From assembly GCF_019704315.1 (NCBI RefSeq), contig NZ_AP024597.1:1612001-1676000 (forward strand): a stretch of 64,000 nucleotides of DNA. The letters run 5' to 3'. This DNA is from Stygiolobus caldivivus. Lineage in GTDB: Archaea; Thermoproteota; Thermoprotei_A; Sulfolobales; Sulfolobaceae. Below, piece after piece: positions 18,231 through 25,986 of this stretch (the first letter of the stretch is position 1; every line of letters starts with the position of its first letter). The notes beneath the pieces were generated by a model, which was not told the origin of the DNA, searched no databases, and worked only from the letters and a program-made list of their open reading frames with translations. The position numbers and the translations under genes were made by a program.

Positions 18231-18284
18231 AAAGAGTAGAGTGTAGTCTCAAAATAAAAATATTTCGATATATCTTTTTTACAC

Positions 18285-19055
18285 CTAAGGCCACAAGTAG
18301 TCTACGCCTATACGATCGAGTGATTTTAGCCAGTTAATGAACTTTTTCACGTTCTCTCCTACAAATATTGAACCGTGTTGAGGGGCTATTACTTCGATGC
18401 TGAGTTTTTCTATTTCGCTTAACAAACGGGACAACGCTTTTTTGTTAGCCAGATACCTCCTATGGAACGCCTCCATATACTTTATATGTTCTTCAAAGTT
18501 ATCTACAATTAAATACCACTTGTCTTCTGGAAATACGGCTGCACCTAAATCCCCAGAGAAATAGACTTTTGACTTAACATCGTAGTAATGGAAATTTCCT
18601 GGTGAGTGGAGAAAATGTGCAGGGACTGCTATTATTTCAGAGCTACCGAACTTTATCCTAGTCCCTTCATCTGGTATGTCTACTATCCTCCCCCTTACTT
18701 CCACACCAAGGTGCGGGACGAACCTCTCCCATAGCGTCGATACGTATATCGTAGCGTTAGGTGCTACGTCCATCCATAAGTTTAAGGAACCTATTACGTC
18801 CGGGTCTTGATGGGAAAATAATATGTACTTTATGTTTTCGGGCTTTATGAATTCACCTACGTTTTGAAAGACCCTCTCAAAGACAAAATACCCACCTGGA
18901 TCGAGTAATATGCCCTCATTTCCGTCGGTAATTAAGTATTGGTTAGTAAGAACACCTTTCTCGTACTCTGACTCATCCAAACCTAGCCATATAAACTTGT
19001 GGTCACCATCTTCATATAAGGTGTAGGGTTTGTGAACCTTTAGTCTCGTACTCAT
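18285..19055 (-). CDS. Flavodiiron-type metallo-beta-lactamase-fold protein
   Basis: I choose ATG 19055 (256 aa, MSTRLKVHKPYTLYEDGDHK), because a TATA box (revcomp TTAAATATA, about 19075-19083) is some 25 nt upstream; an open frame extends to 19115. The protein is the oxygen-binding di-iron domain without flavodoxin. Metal-site motifs are SHQDPDVIGS, PAHFLHSPGNF, YFSGDLG and PQHGSIF. The usual HxExDH is HQDPDV, so one His ligand is missing, as in some stand-alone relatives. The likely role is oxygen, NO or peroxide handling, or sulfur-linked hydrolysis. Confidence 0.8.
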   Translation of the reverse strand: MSTRLKVHKPYTLYEDGDHKFIWLGLDESEYEKGVLTNQYLITDGNEGILLDPGGYFVFERVFQNVGEFIKPENIKYILFSHQDPDVIGSLNLWMDVAPNATIYVSTLWERFVPHLGVEVRGRIVDIPDEGTRIKFGSSEIIAVPAHFLHSPGNFHYYDVKSKVYFSGDLGAAVFPEDKWYLIVDNFEEHIKYMEAFHRRYLANKKALSRLLSEIEKLSIEVIAPQHGSIFVGENVKKFINWLKSLDRIGVDYLWP

Positions 19056-19574
19056 TAAGATCATATTAGAATAGAGTATATTTAATCTATGTGTAAAAAA
19101 TATAATTTTTGTCATGATCAGCTAGTCAGAATATGAATTTATACTATTTATACACGATTAATATTTCCTTAATCATAGTTAATTGAGATGTAGATGTCCT
19201 AGCCTTCTAACTAATTCTATGTGCTTTCCAAAGAACGTAATGCTCCTCCCATGACAGTTAAGTATTGGAGAAAACCCACAGAGGGCACCATAGTGAATGC
19301 CTTTAGTCCAATGACGAAAAGTAGAGCTATTACTAAATGCTCCTTTTCACACCTCATCGAGTCCTTGGTCTAGTTGAGGGCGAGCAGATAAACACTTAAA
19401 AGAGTTTATTATACTCATTAAGACGTTAGAGTACAGACGCCCATTCTTGTCTCCAACAAATGTTTCCGCACTATATTTATGGTTCTGTTGTACTTTATCA
19501 ACTTAGCGAGTACAAGATAACTAAATCGGGATATCTTTACTGGAAGGCTCCGTTAACGGGGGGTTCAGATATCT

Positions 19575-19768
19575 TTTGCGATTTCCATTATTTTCAATAG
19601 GGTGTTAAAGGTTAATTATACAAGACGAGAGAGATAATAATACAAGGAAGCTAGTAGGGCAAGCAATAAGGGTATGACAATCCAATTAGATAGAACGTTA
19701 AACATAACTAGTTATTTGTCCGCGAATTATACTAATTCGGGAATGAATATTTTAATTCGCAATGGGGA
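19575..19768 (-). repeat. Dispersed degenerate repeat, copy D (inverted)
   Basis: Read on the minus strand from 19768 this gives CCCCATTGCGAATTAAAATA, then CGAATTAGTATAATTCGCGG, ACAAATAACTAGTTATGTTT and, at the far end, AATAATGGAAATCGCAAAAG. All match blocks of copies A-C in the same order. The rest of the 19116-19858 gap holds no gene I can defend; a 46-codon frame at 19357-19217 is discussed among the rejected items. Confidence 0.5.
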
Positions 19769-19858
19769 CATGGGCTACCCTTATAGTAGGAACTTAAAAA
19801 ATTTGAAGGAAAATTTTTAAATTCAAAATTTTCCGTAATCCCAGAGTCGCGATAGACA

Positions 19859-20707
19859 TTGAAGAAGGTGTTACCGGTCTATTTAATACCGTATGTATTA
19901 ATAGGTACTTTCCTTTACTCCGTTACTAAGGACGGACTGGAGTATGCATCACCTCCTGTCTTCATGGAAATGAGGTACTTATTATCAGGTATAATCTTGT
20001 TCGCGATTACTAGAAAAATAATCATTAATAAAGACATATTCCTCTTAAGCTTATTCACCAGTACTAGTACCGCACTTTGGAGTTATGGACTCCTTTATGT
20101 ACCGCCTTCGGAATCAGCTGTACTGAGTTATACTATGCCCTTATTCGCCATACCTATTTCCTTCCTGGTCCTGAGGGAGACGCCTAAGGTTAACGAAATA
20201 GCGGGAATAGTTGTTGGGTTTATAGGGGTATTAGTCTATGCTAGTTCCCTGACAGTATCGGTAATAGGTGGGACTTTAACGGTTATAAATGCAATATTCT
20301 GGGCTTTATTCTCAGTGTATTATAGAAAACTTAGGGATTATGACCATCTAGTAGTTAACTCTTCACAGTTCTTATTAGGTTCAGTATTTTTCTTATTACT
20401 CATCCCCTTTAACTATAGGCTAGACTTGTCTACACGGTTTCTATTGGACTTTTCATACAGCACTTTCCTAGGAGGTCTAGTCATGTTTTTATTGTGGAAC
20501 TTGATGCTATCGGTAGAGAAAGTAAACAAAGTCGTAGTGCTAATATTTTCGATACCAGTCTTCAGTACACTTTTTGATTACTTTAGGGGTGTCATTGAGG
20601 TAACACCCGCAGTAGTAGGGGGGATGGGAATTATCCTCAGCGGGTTGTTTATATCTGAACTAGGTAAGGAGAGAAAGAGACTTGGCATACAAGCTAAAAG
20701 GAAATGA
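19859..20707 (+). CDS. EamA/DMT-family transporter
   Basis: 282 aa with about 10 membrane helices in two repeats. MKKVLPVYLIPYVLIGTF begins the first EamA half, and SESAVLSYTMPLFAIPISFL is the highly typical helix 3-4 segment of drug/metabolite transporters. The start is TTG 19859; the upstream sequence has AATTTTTAAATTC (about 19814-19826) as a possible promoter. The exported metabolite is unknown. It is flanked by long gene-free stretches. Confidence 0.82.
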   Translation: MKKVLPVYLIPYVLIGTFLYSVTKDGLEYASPPVFMEMRYLLSGIILFAITRKIIINKDIFLLSLFTSTSTALWSYGLLYVPPSESAVLSYTMPLFAIPISFLVLRETPKVNEIAGIVVGFIGVLVYASSLTVSVIGGTLTVINAIFWALFSVYYRKLRDYDHLVVNSSQFLLGSVFFLLLIPFNYRLDLSTRFLLDFSYSTFLGGLVMFLLWNLMLSVEKVNKVVVLIFSIPVFSTLFDYFRGVIEVTPAVVGGMGIILSGLFISELGKERKRLGIQAKRK

Positions 20708-21140
20708 GGCGTAAAAATAAATTAATTAAGGTATTACACTACTAGATTAAGTAAGTGTGCGAATTGGTCTTTGCTGATAAATGATGACTGCACGTCAGGG
20801 CGAAACACTATACTAACGCGTTATAGTAGAGTCCAGCTTTGAACATAAATAGTAGTTATTCTTAATAACTTCTAGTTACTCAGCCCCATCAATTCCCCTC
20901 ACCAGTGGATAGGAGTACTGCGAGTCCTAAGGGGCAAGCTGGTCATGATAGAGAGGTTATAATAGGAATATAGCGTCAGCTTATTTAGTAGCTATGAGAA
21001 GGCTAGGAGGATTGAAAATAACTAAAAGTTACATAAGCGTAAGGTAGACTACACTAAAGAAAGGACATCTGCTGTTACTTACATTAAGTTAAAACTACAC
21101 TACAGATATAAAGAAGGGTCTAAGTCTTATTAATTAACCC
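20708..21140. other. Gene-free stretch before the riboswitch
   Basis: No frame of useful length and no recognised RNA. On the plus strand SPINSPHQWIGVLRVLRGKL can be read at about 20881-20940, but it is bounded by stops and looks like a fragment at most. A C-box-like ATGATGA at 20781 has no partner D box. Confidence 0.3.
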
Positions 21141-21147
21141 TTTTTAA
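21141..21147 (+). promoter_or_regulatory. TATA box of the fluoride-riboswitch/Ehr operon
   Basis: TTTTTAA at 21141-21147, preceded by a purine-poor BRE region. It predicts transcription starting near 21170, so the mRNA would have a leader of about 100 nt. That is unusual for Sulfolobales, where most mRNAs are leaderless, and it is just long enough to hold the aptamer. Confidence 0.6.
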
Positions 21148-21178
21148 CTACTTAACATATTAACCAGTGCTGATTTGT

Positions 21179-21255
21179 GAGGCGGGGTATGGCGTCACCC
21201 TGTGGGCTCATGCCCCGAACCGCCTCCTAACATTGGGGGCTGATGACGCCTACTT
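21179..21255 (+). promoter_or_regulatory. Fluoride riboswitch (crcB RNA) aptamer
   Basis: The core matches the crcB RNA consensus. P1 is CGGGG (21183-21187) with CCCCG (21213-21217). The P1 loop carries TATGGCGTC (21188-21196). GAACC (21217-21221) is the conserved joining strand. P2 is GCCTCC (21222-21227) with GGGGGC (21235-21240). It ends with the hallmark CTGATGACGCCTAC (21240-21253). The pseudoknot GGCGTC (21191-21196) with GACGCC (21245-21250) forms 6 bp. A small extra hairpin CCC-TGT-GGG (21198-21206) enlarges the P1 loop. GAGGCGG (21179-21185) can instead pair with CCGCCTC (21220-21226), which breaks P1 and P2 and gives an obvious ligand-free fold. Confidence 0.92.
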
Positions 21256-21281
21256 CTCTGAAAGGTTGGAAGTATGGCGTC
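21245..21281 (+). promoter_or_regulatory. Start-codon-sequestering hairpin (expression platform)
   Basis: GACGCC TACTT (21245-21255) pairs with AAGTA (21270-21274), then, after bulged T21275, GGCGTC (21276-21281): 11 bp. The hairpin includes the ATG at 21274-21276 and loops out the purine-rich AAAGGTTGG. The same GACGCC is the aptamer's pseudoknot strand, so aptamer and hairpin exclude each other. Confidence 0.75.
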
Positions 21282-22236
21282 GGATGAGGTCTACATAATT
21301 GAAGAGACGTTAGTCCAAGTACTTTCGGTTATACTACTATCACCACTTTATCAAGGTATATATGAAAAGGCTGTAGCGAAAGTACAAGGTAGAAAAGGGC
21401 AGAGTATATTCCAGCCTTACTATGATATCAAAAAACTGTTGGCGAAAGAAGTATTAGTACCTACTACGAGCTCTGATATGTTTATTTACTCCCCTTATAT
21501 CGTGTTCTCTATTTACCTGACGATTTCCTTCGTAATACCGGTAGTCTATCCTGAGCCGGTACTGTTTACTCCTACTGTAGACTTTTTAGGCGGAGCCTTG
21601 TTATTTTCCCTTGCGGCTTTTATAAAGGTATTAGCTTCAATGGAAAGCGGTAGTAACTTTGTCGCACTATCCGCTAGCCGTATCTTGTCTTTTACCTTCC
21701 TATCAGAAGCTACGTTGATCACGGTATTTTTCGGAGTAGCGATTATCACTGGTACAAATAACCCGTACGTGACTTTGTCCTACCTCACCGAAAGCACAGC
21801 CCATTACTTAAGCCTTACTCACATATTCATTTCTATCTCTTTCTTTATGCTATGGCTCTTTGAGACGGGGAAATTACCCGTAGAGAGCTCAGGGCTCAGT
21901 GAACTCGGTATGATAGATGACGGACTACTCTACGAATACAGCGGTAAATTACTAGCCCTTTTAAAATGGGGGTCTTACCTAAAGCAGTACCTCTTGGGGT
22001 CAGTATTACTCAACGTCTTTATTTTTCCTTGGTTTATGGAGACTGGGCCCTTAGGTGCTATTGAGGATGTAGGGGTCATGTTTGCGAAGTGGTTGTTATT
22101 AATACTGATAGCGGTAATAATAAACACTACATTGGCTAAGTTAAGGCTATTCAAAGTCCAGGACTTTTTGGCTGTGGCCTTTTTACTCTCTTTCTTCTCC
22201 TTAATTTTAACGGTATTACCGGGTGGAGCTCCATGA
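21274..22236 (+). CDS. hyfC: Ehr/hydrogenase-4-like membrane subunit, NuoH/HyfC homolog
   Basis: 320 aa, eight or nine membrane helices. It is the NuoH-type subunit that links the peripheral arm to the ion-pumping membrane arm. The diagnostic cytoplasmic loop KVQGRKGQSIFQPYYDIKKL (about 37-56) is intact, and a later loop has ETGKLPVESSGLSELGMID, equivalent to the NuoH acidic loop. First gene of a six-gene operon; the next start overlaps by 4 nt. The start ATG lies within the riboswitch's sequestering hairpin, so expression should depend on fluoride. Confidence 0.88.
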   Translation: MASDEVYIIEETLVQVLSVILLSPLYQGIYEKAVAKVQGRKGQSIFQPYYDIKKLLAKEVLVPTTSSDMFIYSPYIVFSIYLTISFVIPVVYPEPVLFTPTVDFLGGALLFSLAAFIKVLASMESGSNFVALSASRILSFTFLSEATLITVFFGVAIITGTNNPYVTLSYLTESTAHYLSLTHIFISISFFMLWLFETGKLPVESSGLSELGMIDDGLLYEYSGKLLALLKWGSYLKQYLLGSVLLNVFIFPWFMETGPLGAIEDVGVMFAKWLLLILIAVIINTTLAKLRLFKVQDFLAVAFLLSFFSLILTVLPGGAP

Positions 22237-22859
22237 AAGAAATTATAGAACTAATTAACTCAATCATAGTCATCACCGCTTTCTATATCCAAGGACAAGC
22301 ATACTTTAAACCCCAAATATACGCCCAAGCCGTCCAGTCGGGGCTAATATCAGTCCTTTCCTTTTATCTAGCGTTCACAACAGGGGTTTTAGATTATGTC
22401 TTTCTAGGTATTGCAGTTATAGTTATAAGGGCTACACTAGTCACGTTCTTCTTACTAAAGGGGTTAAAGAAAGTCCACGGTTATCGGGAAAATACCCGGG
22501 GGGTGGCCTCAGAACTGATAATCGATTTAGCCTTCTTTTTAACGGCTTTAGTGATAATATATTACTTCGTCATTTCTAGGTACTTTCTAGGTGTAAAAGA
22601 CTATTATAGTCTCGTCTTTTCATTTATGTTATTCTTCCAAGGTCTCTTCTTGATATTAAGCAGAAAGAGTACTATCTCACAGATCTTAGGATATATCGAA
22701 GAAGAAAATTCTTTAGTCTTATTCGGTATATTTTTGATACCAATTCCCTTCTTGGTAGAAGCTAGTATATTTCTGGATGTATTAGGCTTAGTGCTTGTGT
22801 CTTCTGTCCTTACTCGGGTCAAGGGGGAACACAAAGTAATTGAAGAACTAAGGGGGTGA
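22233..22859 (+). CDS. hyfE: HyfE-like membrane subunit
   Basis: 208 aa, about six membrane helices, no cofactor motifs. Its position between HyfC and HyfF homologs and its size match HyfE of hydrogenase-4 and the N-terminal, NuoK-like part of formate hydrogenlyase membrane proteins. A helical segment AFTTGVLDYVFLGIAVIVIR shows the charged residues typical of the NuoK-like region. Overlaps hyfC by 4 nt; it ends 6 nt before hyfF with GGGGGTGAG as an evident ribosome-binding site for that gene. Confidence 0.75.
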   Translation: MKEIIELINSIIVITAFYIQGQAYFKPQIYAQAVQSGLISVLSFYLAFTTGVLDYVFLGIAVIVIRATLVTFFLLKGLKKVHGYRENTRGVASELIIDLAFFLTALVIIYYFVISRYFLGVKDYYSLVFSFMLFFQGLFLILSRKSTISQILGYIEEENSLVLFGIFLIPIPFLVEASIFLDVLGLVLVSSVLTRVKGEHKVIEELRG

Positions 22860-22865
22860 GTGTAA

Positions 22866-24212
22866 ATGGAGGACGGCCAATTACTCTTAACCCTTTTAAT
22901 CCTTATACCCTCGCTCGCAAATATAACATCATTTAACATTAAAGCCCTGAAGAACTCTACGATGATAAGCTCTACTATCTCACTATTACTTTCAATACTG
23001 CTCCTGATCGAAAAGGGTTCATTACTGCCTATAGTAGGTCTATTTTATGTCACAAGCTTTACTGTCTTTTTCATTTTAATGATTAACTCGATATACTTAT
23101 TATCATCCGTGTATTCACTAGAATATATTGAAGATAAGGACGTTAACGGACTACTAAACTCTAAGACTTACTACGTTTTGTTAAACTTTTTTGTATCTTC
23201 TATGTTATTCACGGTCTCCGTTAATAACTTCGGCTTTATGTGGATAGGTGTTGAGCTGACGACTATAACCTCGGCACTGTTGATAACTACCGAATATTCA
23301 GAAGTCTCCTTGGAAGCTACATGGAGGTATATAATAATAGTGTCAGCCGGGGTCACTATAGCCTTATTTTCAATCATCCTAATTTACTACCAGTACCATA
23401 CGCTTACAGTATCAACTCTCCTGAGCTTACATCAGCCCAGTAAACTAATTGAGCTGGCAGTGGGGCTGGCGTTAATAGGCTTTGGGACTAAGGTAGGAGT
23501 ATTCCCCATGTATACTTGGTTACCTGATGCCCATAGCGAAGCACCCTCTCCCGTTAGTGCGTTATTCTCCGGCGTACTATTACCGTCCGTCTTATACGTC
23601 TTATACAGAGTGTACCAATTAGACCCCCTAGCTAACCTATACCTAGCCTTCTCAGTACTTTCAATCTTGACCGCTTCGGTTATTTTAACTTATCAATGGA
23701 ATATAAAGAGGCTCTTTGCGTACTCTACGATAGAAAATATGAACCTTGCATTGATCGGGCTAACTATAGGTCAGCCCGCCGGTGCTTTAATCCTGTTACT
23801 CTCTCACGCCTTCGGTAAAGCCTCCGCCTTCTATTCCTCCGGCGTCCTCGTAAAGGTGTTAAAGGAGAAGAGAATAGACGAATTTAAAGGAGTTAATAGG
23901 CTAAAACTGGCGTCATCTTCTCTCCTACTTGCTTCATTAGCAGTGACTGGGACCCCGCCTTTCGGGACTTTCGTAGGAGAGTTCTTAATATTACGGACGT
24001 TGTTAGAAAGAGGGCTTATATTACCGCTTATAGTACTTCTAATAGCTATCCCGTTAGAATTTATTTCAATAAATTACCACGTGAATAAGGTAATATTCTC
24101 CGGTGGGGAGAAGGGAGCGGTCAGAGAACCGCCTATAATGTCATCTATTTCGCTAATCTCATCGATCATATCGCTAGTAATAGGGGTATTTTACCTCCTG
24201 ACGGTGATGTGA
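22866..24212 (+). CDS. hyfF: HyfF-like antiporter-type subunit (NuoM/MrpD family)
   Basis: 448 aa, about 13 helices. Channel residues needed for ion translocation are present: Glu130 in WIGVELTTITS and Lys208 in GFGTKVGVFPMYTWLPDAHS, followed by EAPSPVSALFSGVLLP, the invariant helix 7-8 block. It should move H+ or Na+. It lies upstream of the catalytic subunit in the order C-E-F-G-I-B. This is one of two antiporter-like subunits in the operon. Confidence 0.9.
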   Translation: MEDGQLLLTLLILIPSLANITSFNIKALKNSTMISSTISLLLSILLLIEKGSLLPIVGLFYVTSFTVFFILMINSIYLLSSVYSLEYIEDKDVNGLLNSKTYYVLLNFFVSSMLFTVSVNNFGFMWIGVELTTITSALLITTEYSEVSLEATWRYIIIVSAGVTIALFSIILIYYQYHTLTVSTLLSLHQPSKLIELAVGLALIGFGTKVGVFPMYTWLPDAHSEAPSPVSALFSGVLLPSVLYVLYRVYQLDPLANLYLAFSVLSILTASVILTYQWNIKRLFAYSTIENMNLALIGLTIGQPAGALILLLSHAFGKASAFYSSGVLVKVLKEKRIDEFKGVNRLKLASSSLLLASLAVTGTPPFGTFVGEFLILRTLLERGLILPLIVLLIAIPLEFISINYHVNKVIFSGGEKGAVREPPIMSSISLISSIISLVIGVFYLLTVM

Positions 24213-25384
24213 AAATGAGGAGGTATAAGTGGAGCGAGAAAGGGAAAGGGAGGAGGATAGGGAGATTAGGTAAGTACTGTCTTTATGAAAACGAAATCAC
24301 CGAAGAGGTATGCGATATCGAAAGACCTAAGAGGGGAGACGCTTACGGTAGCTTTAGGTTCGTTTACGGTCCGTCGTCAGGGGGGTTACTGGAGAGCATA
24401 AAGTTTGACATAATTACCGATGGAGAGAGAGTACTGTATATCGACGCGACCCCATTTAAGGAGAGGGTTATTAAAGTAAAGGGACTAACTGTCGGAGACG
24501 CCATAATGAGGATAGAAAGGATAAATGCGCCTTTTTCGGCATCACATACATTATCTTTTCTTATGTCTGTGGAAGACGCTTTAGATATTGACCCTGATTA
24601 CCAAGTACAGCTCAGGAGGATCTTAGAGATGGAACTGGAGAGGATAAGGAACCACCTCTTTGTAATCTCGAGGCTTACTGAGATGGCTTCACTGTCCGTA
24701 CCCACCTATGACCTCCTCTCACTAGTCGAGGATATGAACAGGCTTATAGGGAACGCATGTGGACATAGGTATTTCTTCGGAGTCAACGAAGTGAATGCCG
24801 TAAATTGTGACTTTGAAAGTGTAGGAGGACGTGTTGAAAAGGTACAAAATAAGTTTAAGGAGATCTTTGAAGGGCTACTGGAGAGTAGGATTTTCATAGA
24901 TAGGCTCCAGTCCAACGGAAAACTGAAAGACGAGATGTCGATAGGACCGGCAGCGAGGGCTTCAGGTTTCGCCTACGACGCAAGAGTCGATAGTGGCTAT
25001 CTGCCCTATAAGGACTTCGGCTTCGAGGTGATTACGAGAGAAGAGGGAGACGCTTTCGGGAGGTTCCTGGTCAGGGGTTATGAGGTCTTAGAGTCTTCCA
25101 GACTTATCCAAGACATAGTCCACTCTTTACGGAACCCTGTTGGAGTCTATAAGTTACGAGGAGGTGGAGAAGGGTTAGCCCGTGTCGAAAGCCCCTCTGG
25201 TGACCTCGCATATTACGTAAAAGTAAATGATGGTGTCATTAACGAGGTATTTTCCCTTTACCCGTCTTATGTAAACCTGAATCTTTTTCTTAAAAGTGTA
25301 ACCGGGACTATCTTTACAGACTTCCCTTTTAACTGGGAAAGTTTCGGGATTTGGGTGAGTGAGGTCGGGGTGAGACTGTGTTGA
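24209..25384 (+). CDS. hyfG: Hydrogenase-like large subunit without NiFe ligands (HyfG/NuoD homolog)
   Basis: 391 aa from GTG 24209; ATG 24215 is the more likely start, because GGTGA (24203-24207) stands at ribosome-binding distance. The fold follows NuoD/HyfG (RLTEMASLSVPTYDLLSLVED, GPAARASGF, RGGGEGLARVESPSGD). The two CxxC motifs that bind NiFe are absent: the first position reads RINAPFSASH (104-113) and the C-terminal one GTIFTDFPFNWESF (about 368-381). The only cysteines lie elsewhere. It therefore cannot be a NiFe hydrogenase; like NuoD it probably forms a substrate or quinone pocket near the last iron-sulfur cluster. Confidence 0.88.
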   Translation: MKMRRYKWSEKGKGRRIGRLGKYCLYENEITEEVCDIERPKRGDAYGSFRFVYGPSSGGLLESIKFDIITDGERVLYIDATPFKERVIKVKGLTVGDAIMRIERINAPFSASHTLSFLMSVEDALDIDPDYQVQLRRILEMELERIRNHLFVISRLTEMASLSVPTYDLLSLVEDMNRLIGNACGHRYFFGVNEVNAVNCDFESVGGRVEKVQNKFKEIFEGLLESRIFIDRLQSNGKLKDEMSIGPAARASGFAYDARVDSGYLPYKDFGFEVITREEGDAFGRFLVRGYEVLESSRLIQDIVHSLRNPVGVYKLRGGGEGLARVESPSGDLAYYVKVNDGVINEVFSLYPSYVNLNLFLKSVTGTIFTDFPFNWESFGIWVSEVGVRLC

Positions 25385-25986
25385 AAAACTGGTGGTTTAT
25401 CCGTGGGCTAAAAAGGGGAGTAATAACTGAAGACAAACCTAGAGAAATAGCACCTTGGAGTACTGAAATCTCAGGGTCTGGTGAAGTGAATTGTCCTACA
25501 GGCGCAATAAGAGACGGAAAGTGGGAGCCCGGTAAGTGTATATTTTGTAGAAAGTGCTACCCCAATTATAGACCGACTTTAAACCCTTATATCTCGACAT
25601 TACATAAAAGTGAAAAAACGTTTAGGCGCTCTTTCTACTTGTATGTAGTAGACGCTGGGACATGTGGAGGGTGCAATTTAGAGTTGAAGCTTATTGCATC
25701 CCCCCAATATGACATGACTAGGTTTGGGATTTTTTTCACCAATACGCCGAGGCATGCAGACGCATTAGTCCTCACGGGAGTCTTAACAGAGAGAATGAAT
25801 GATGTGATCAAGGAAGCATATGAAGCGATGCCCAGTCCTAAAGTAGTTATCCTATTGGGAGCTTGCGCGATTTCTGGAGGGATAATAGGAAAGGGTATAC
25901 CGAGTGATGCGAACATAATAGTCCCAGGATGTCCACCTAACCCGTTTACAATTTTAGATTCCCTCAGGAAGGTGAAGGGCGGATGA
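25378..25986 (+). CDS. hyfI: HyfI/NuoB-like small subunit with fused ferredoxin half-domain
   Basis: 202 aa, GTG 25378 or TTG 25381. Residues 35-65 are a ferredoxin-like segment with CPTGA (Cys39) and CIFCRKCYP (Cys54, 57, 60), enough for one 4Fe-4S cluster; this is a remnant HyfH fused to HyfI. From residue 90 the NuoB fold carries CGGC (96-99), GACAISGG (Cys163) and PGCPP (Cys185), the full ligand set of the terminal N2-type cluster. So the electron path is complete although the NiFe site of the partner is gone. It overlaps hyfG by 7 nt and hyfB by 4 nt. Confidence 0.88.
   Translation: MLKNWWFIRGLKRGVITEDKPREIAPWSTEISGSGEVNCPTGAIRDGKWEPGKCIFCRKCYPNYRPTLNPYISTLHKSEKTFRRSFYLYVVDAGTCGGCNLELKLIASPQYDMTRFGIFFTNTPRHADALVLTGVLTERMNDVIKEAYEAMPSPKVVILLGACAISGGIIGKGIPSDANIIVPGCPPNPFTILDSLRKVKGG

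Noticed and set aside
19217-19357. 46-codon minus-strand frame (MRCEKEHLVIALLFVIGLKA and further)
   Set aside because: No promoter or ribosome-binding site is evident, the second frame on the same strand is equally open, and no homolog is recognised. It may be a relic of an element.
20775-20800. C/D-box RNA at ATGATGA 20781
   Set aside because: No D' or D box at the required spacing on either strand.
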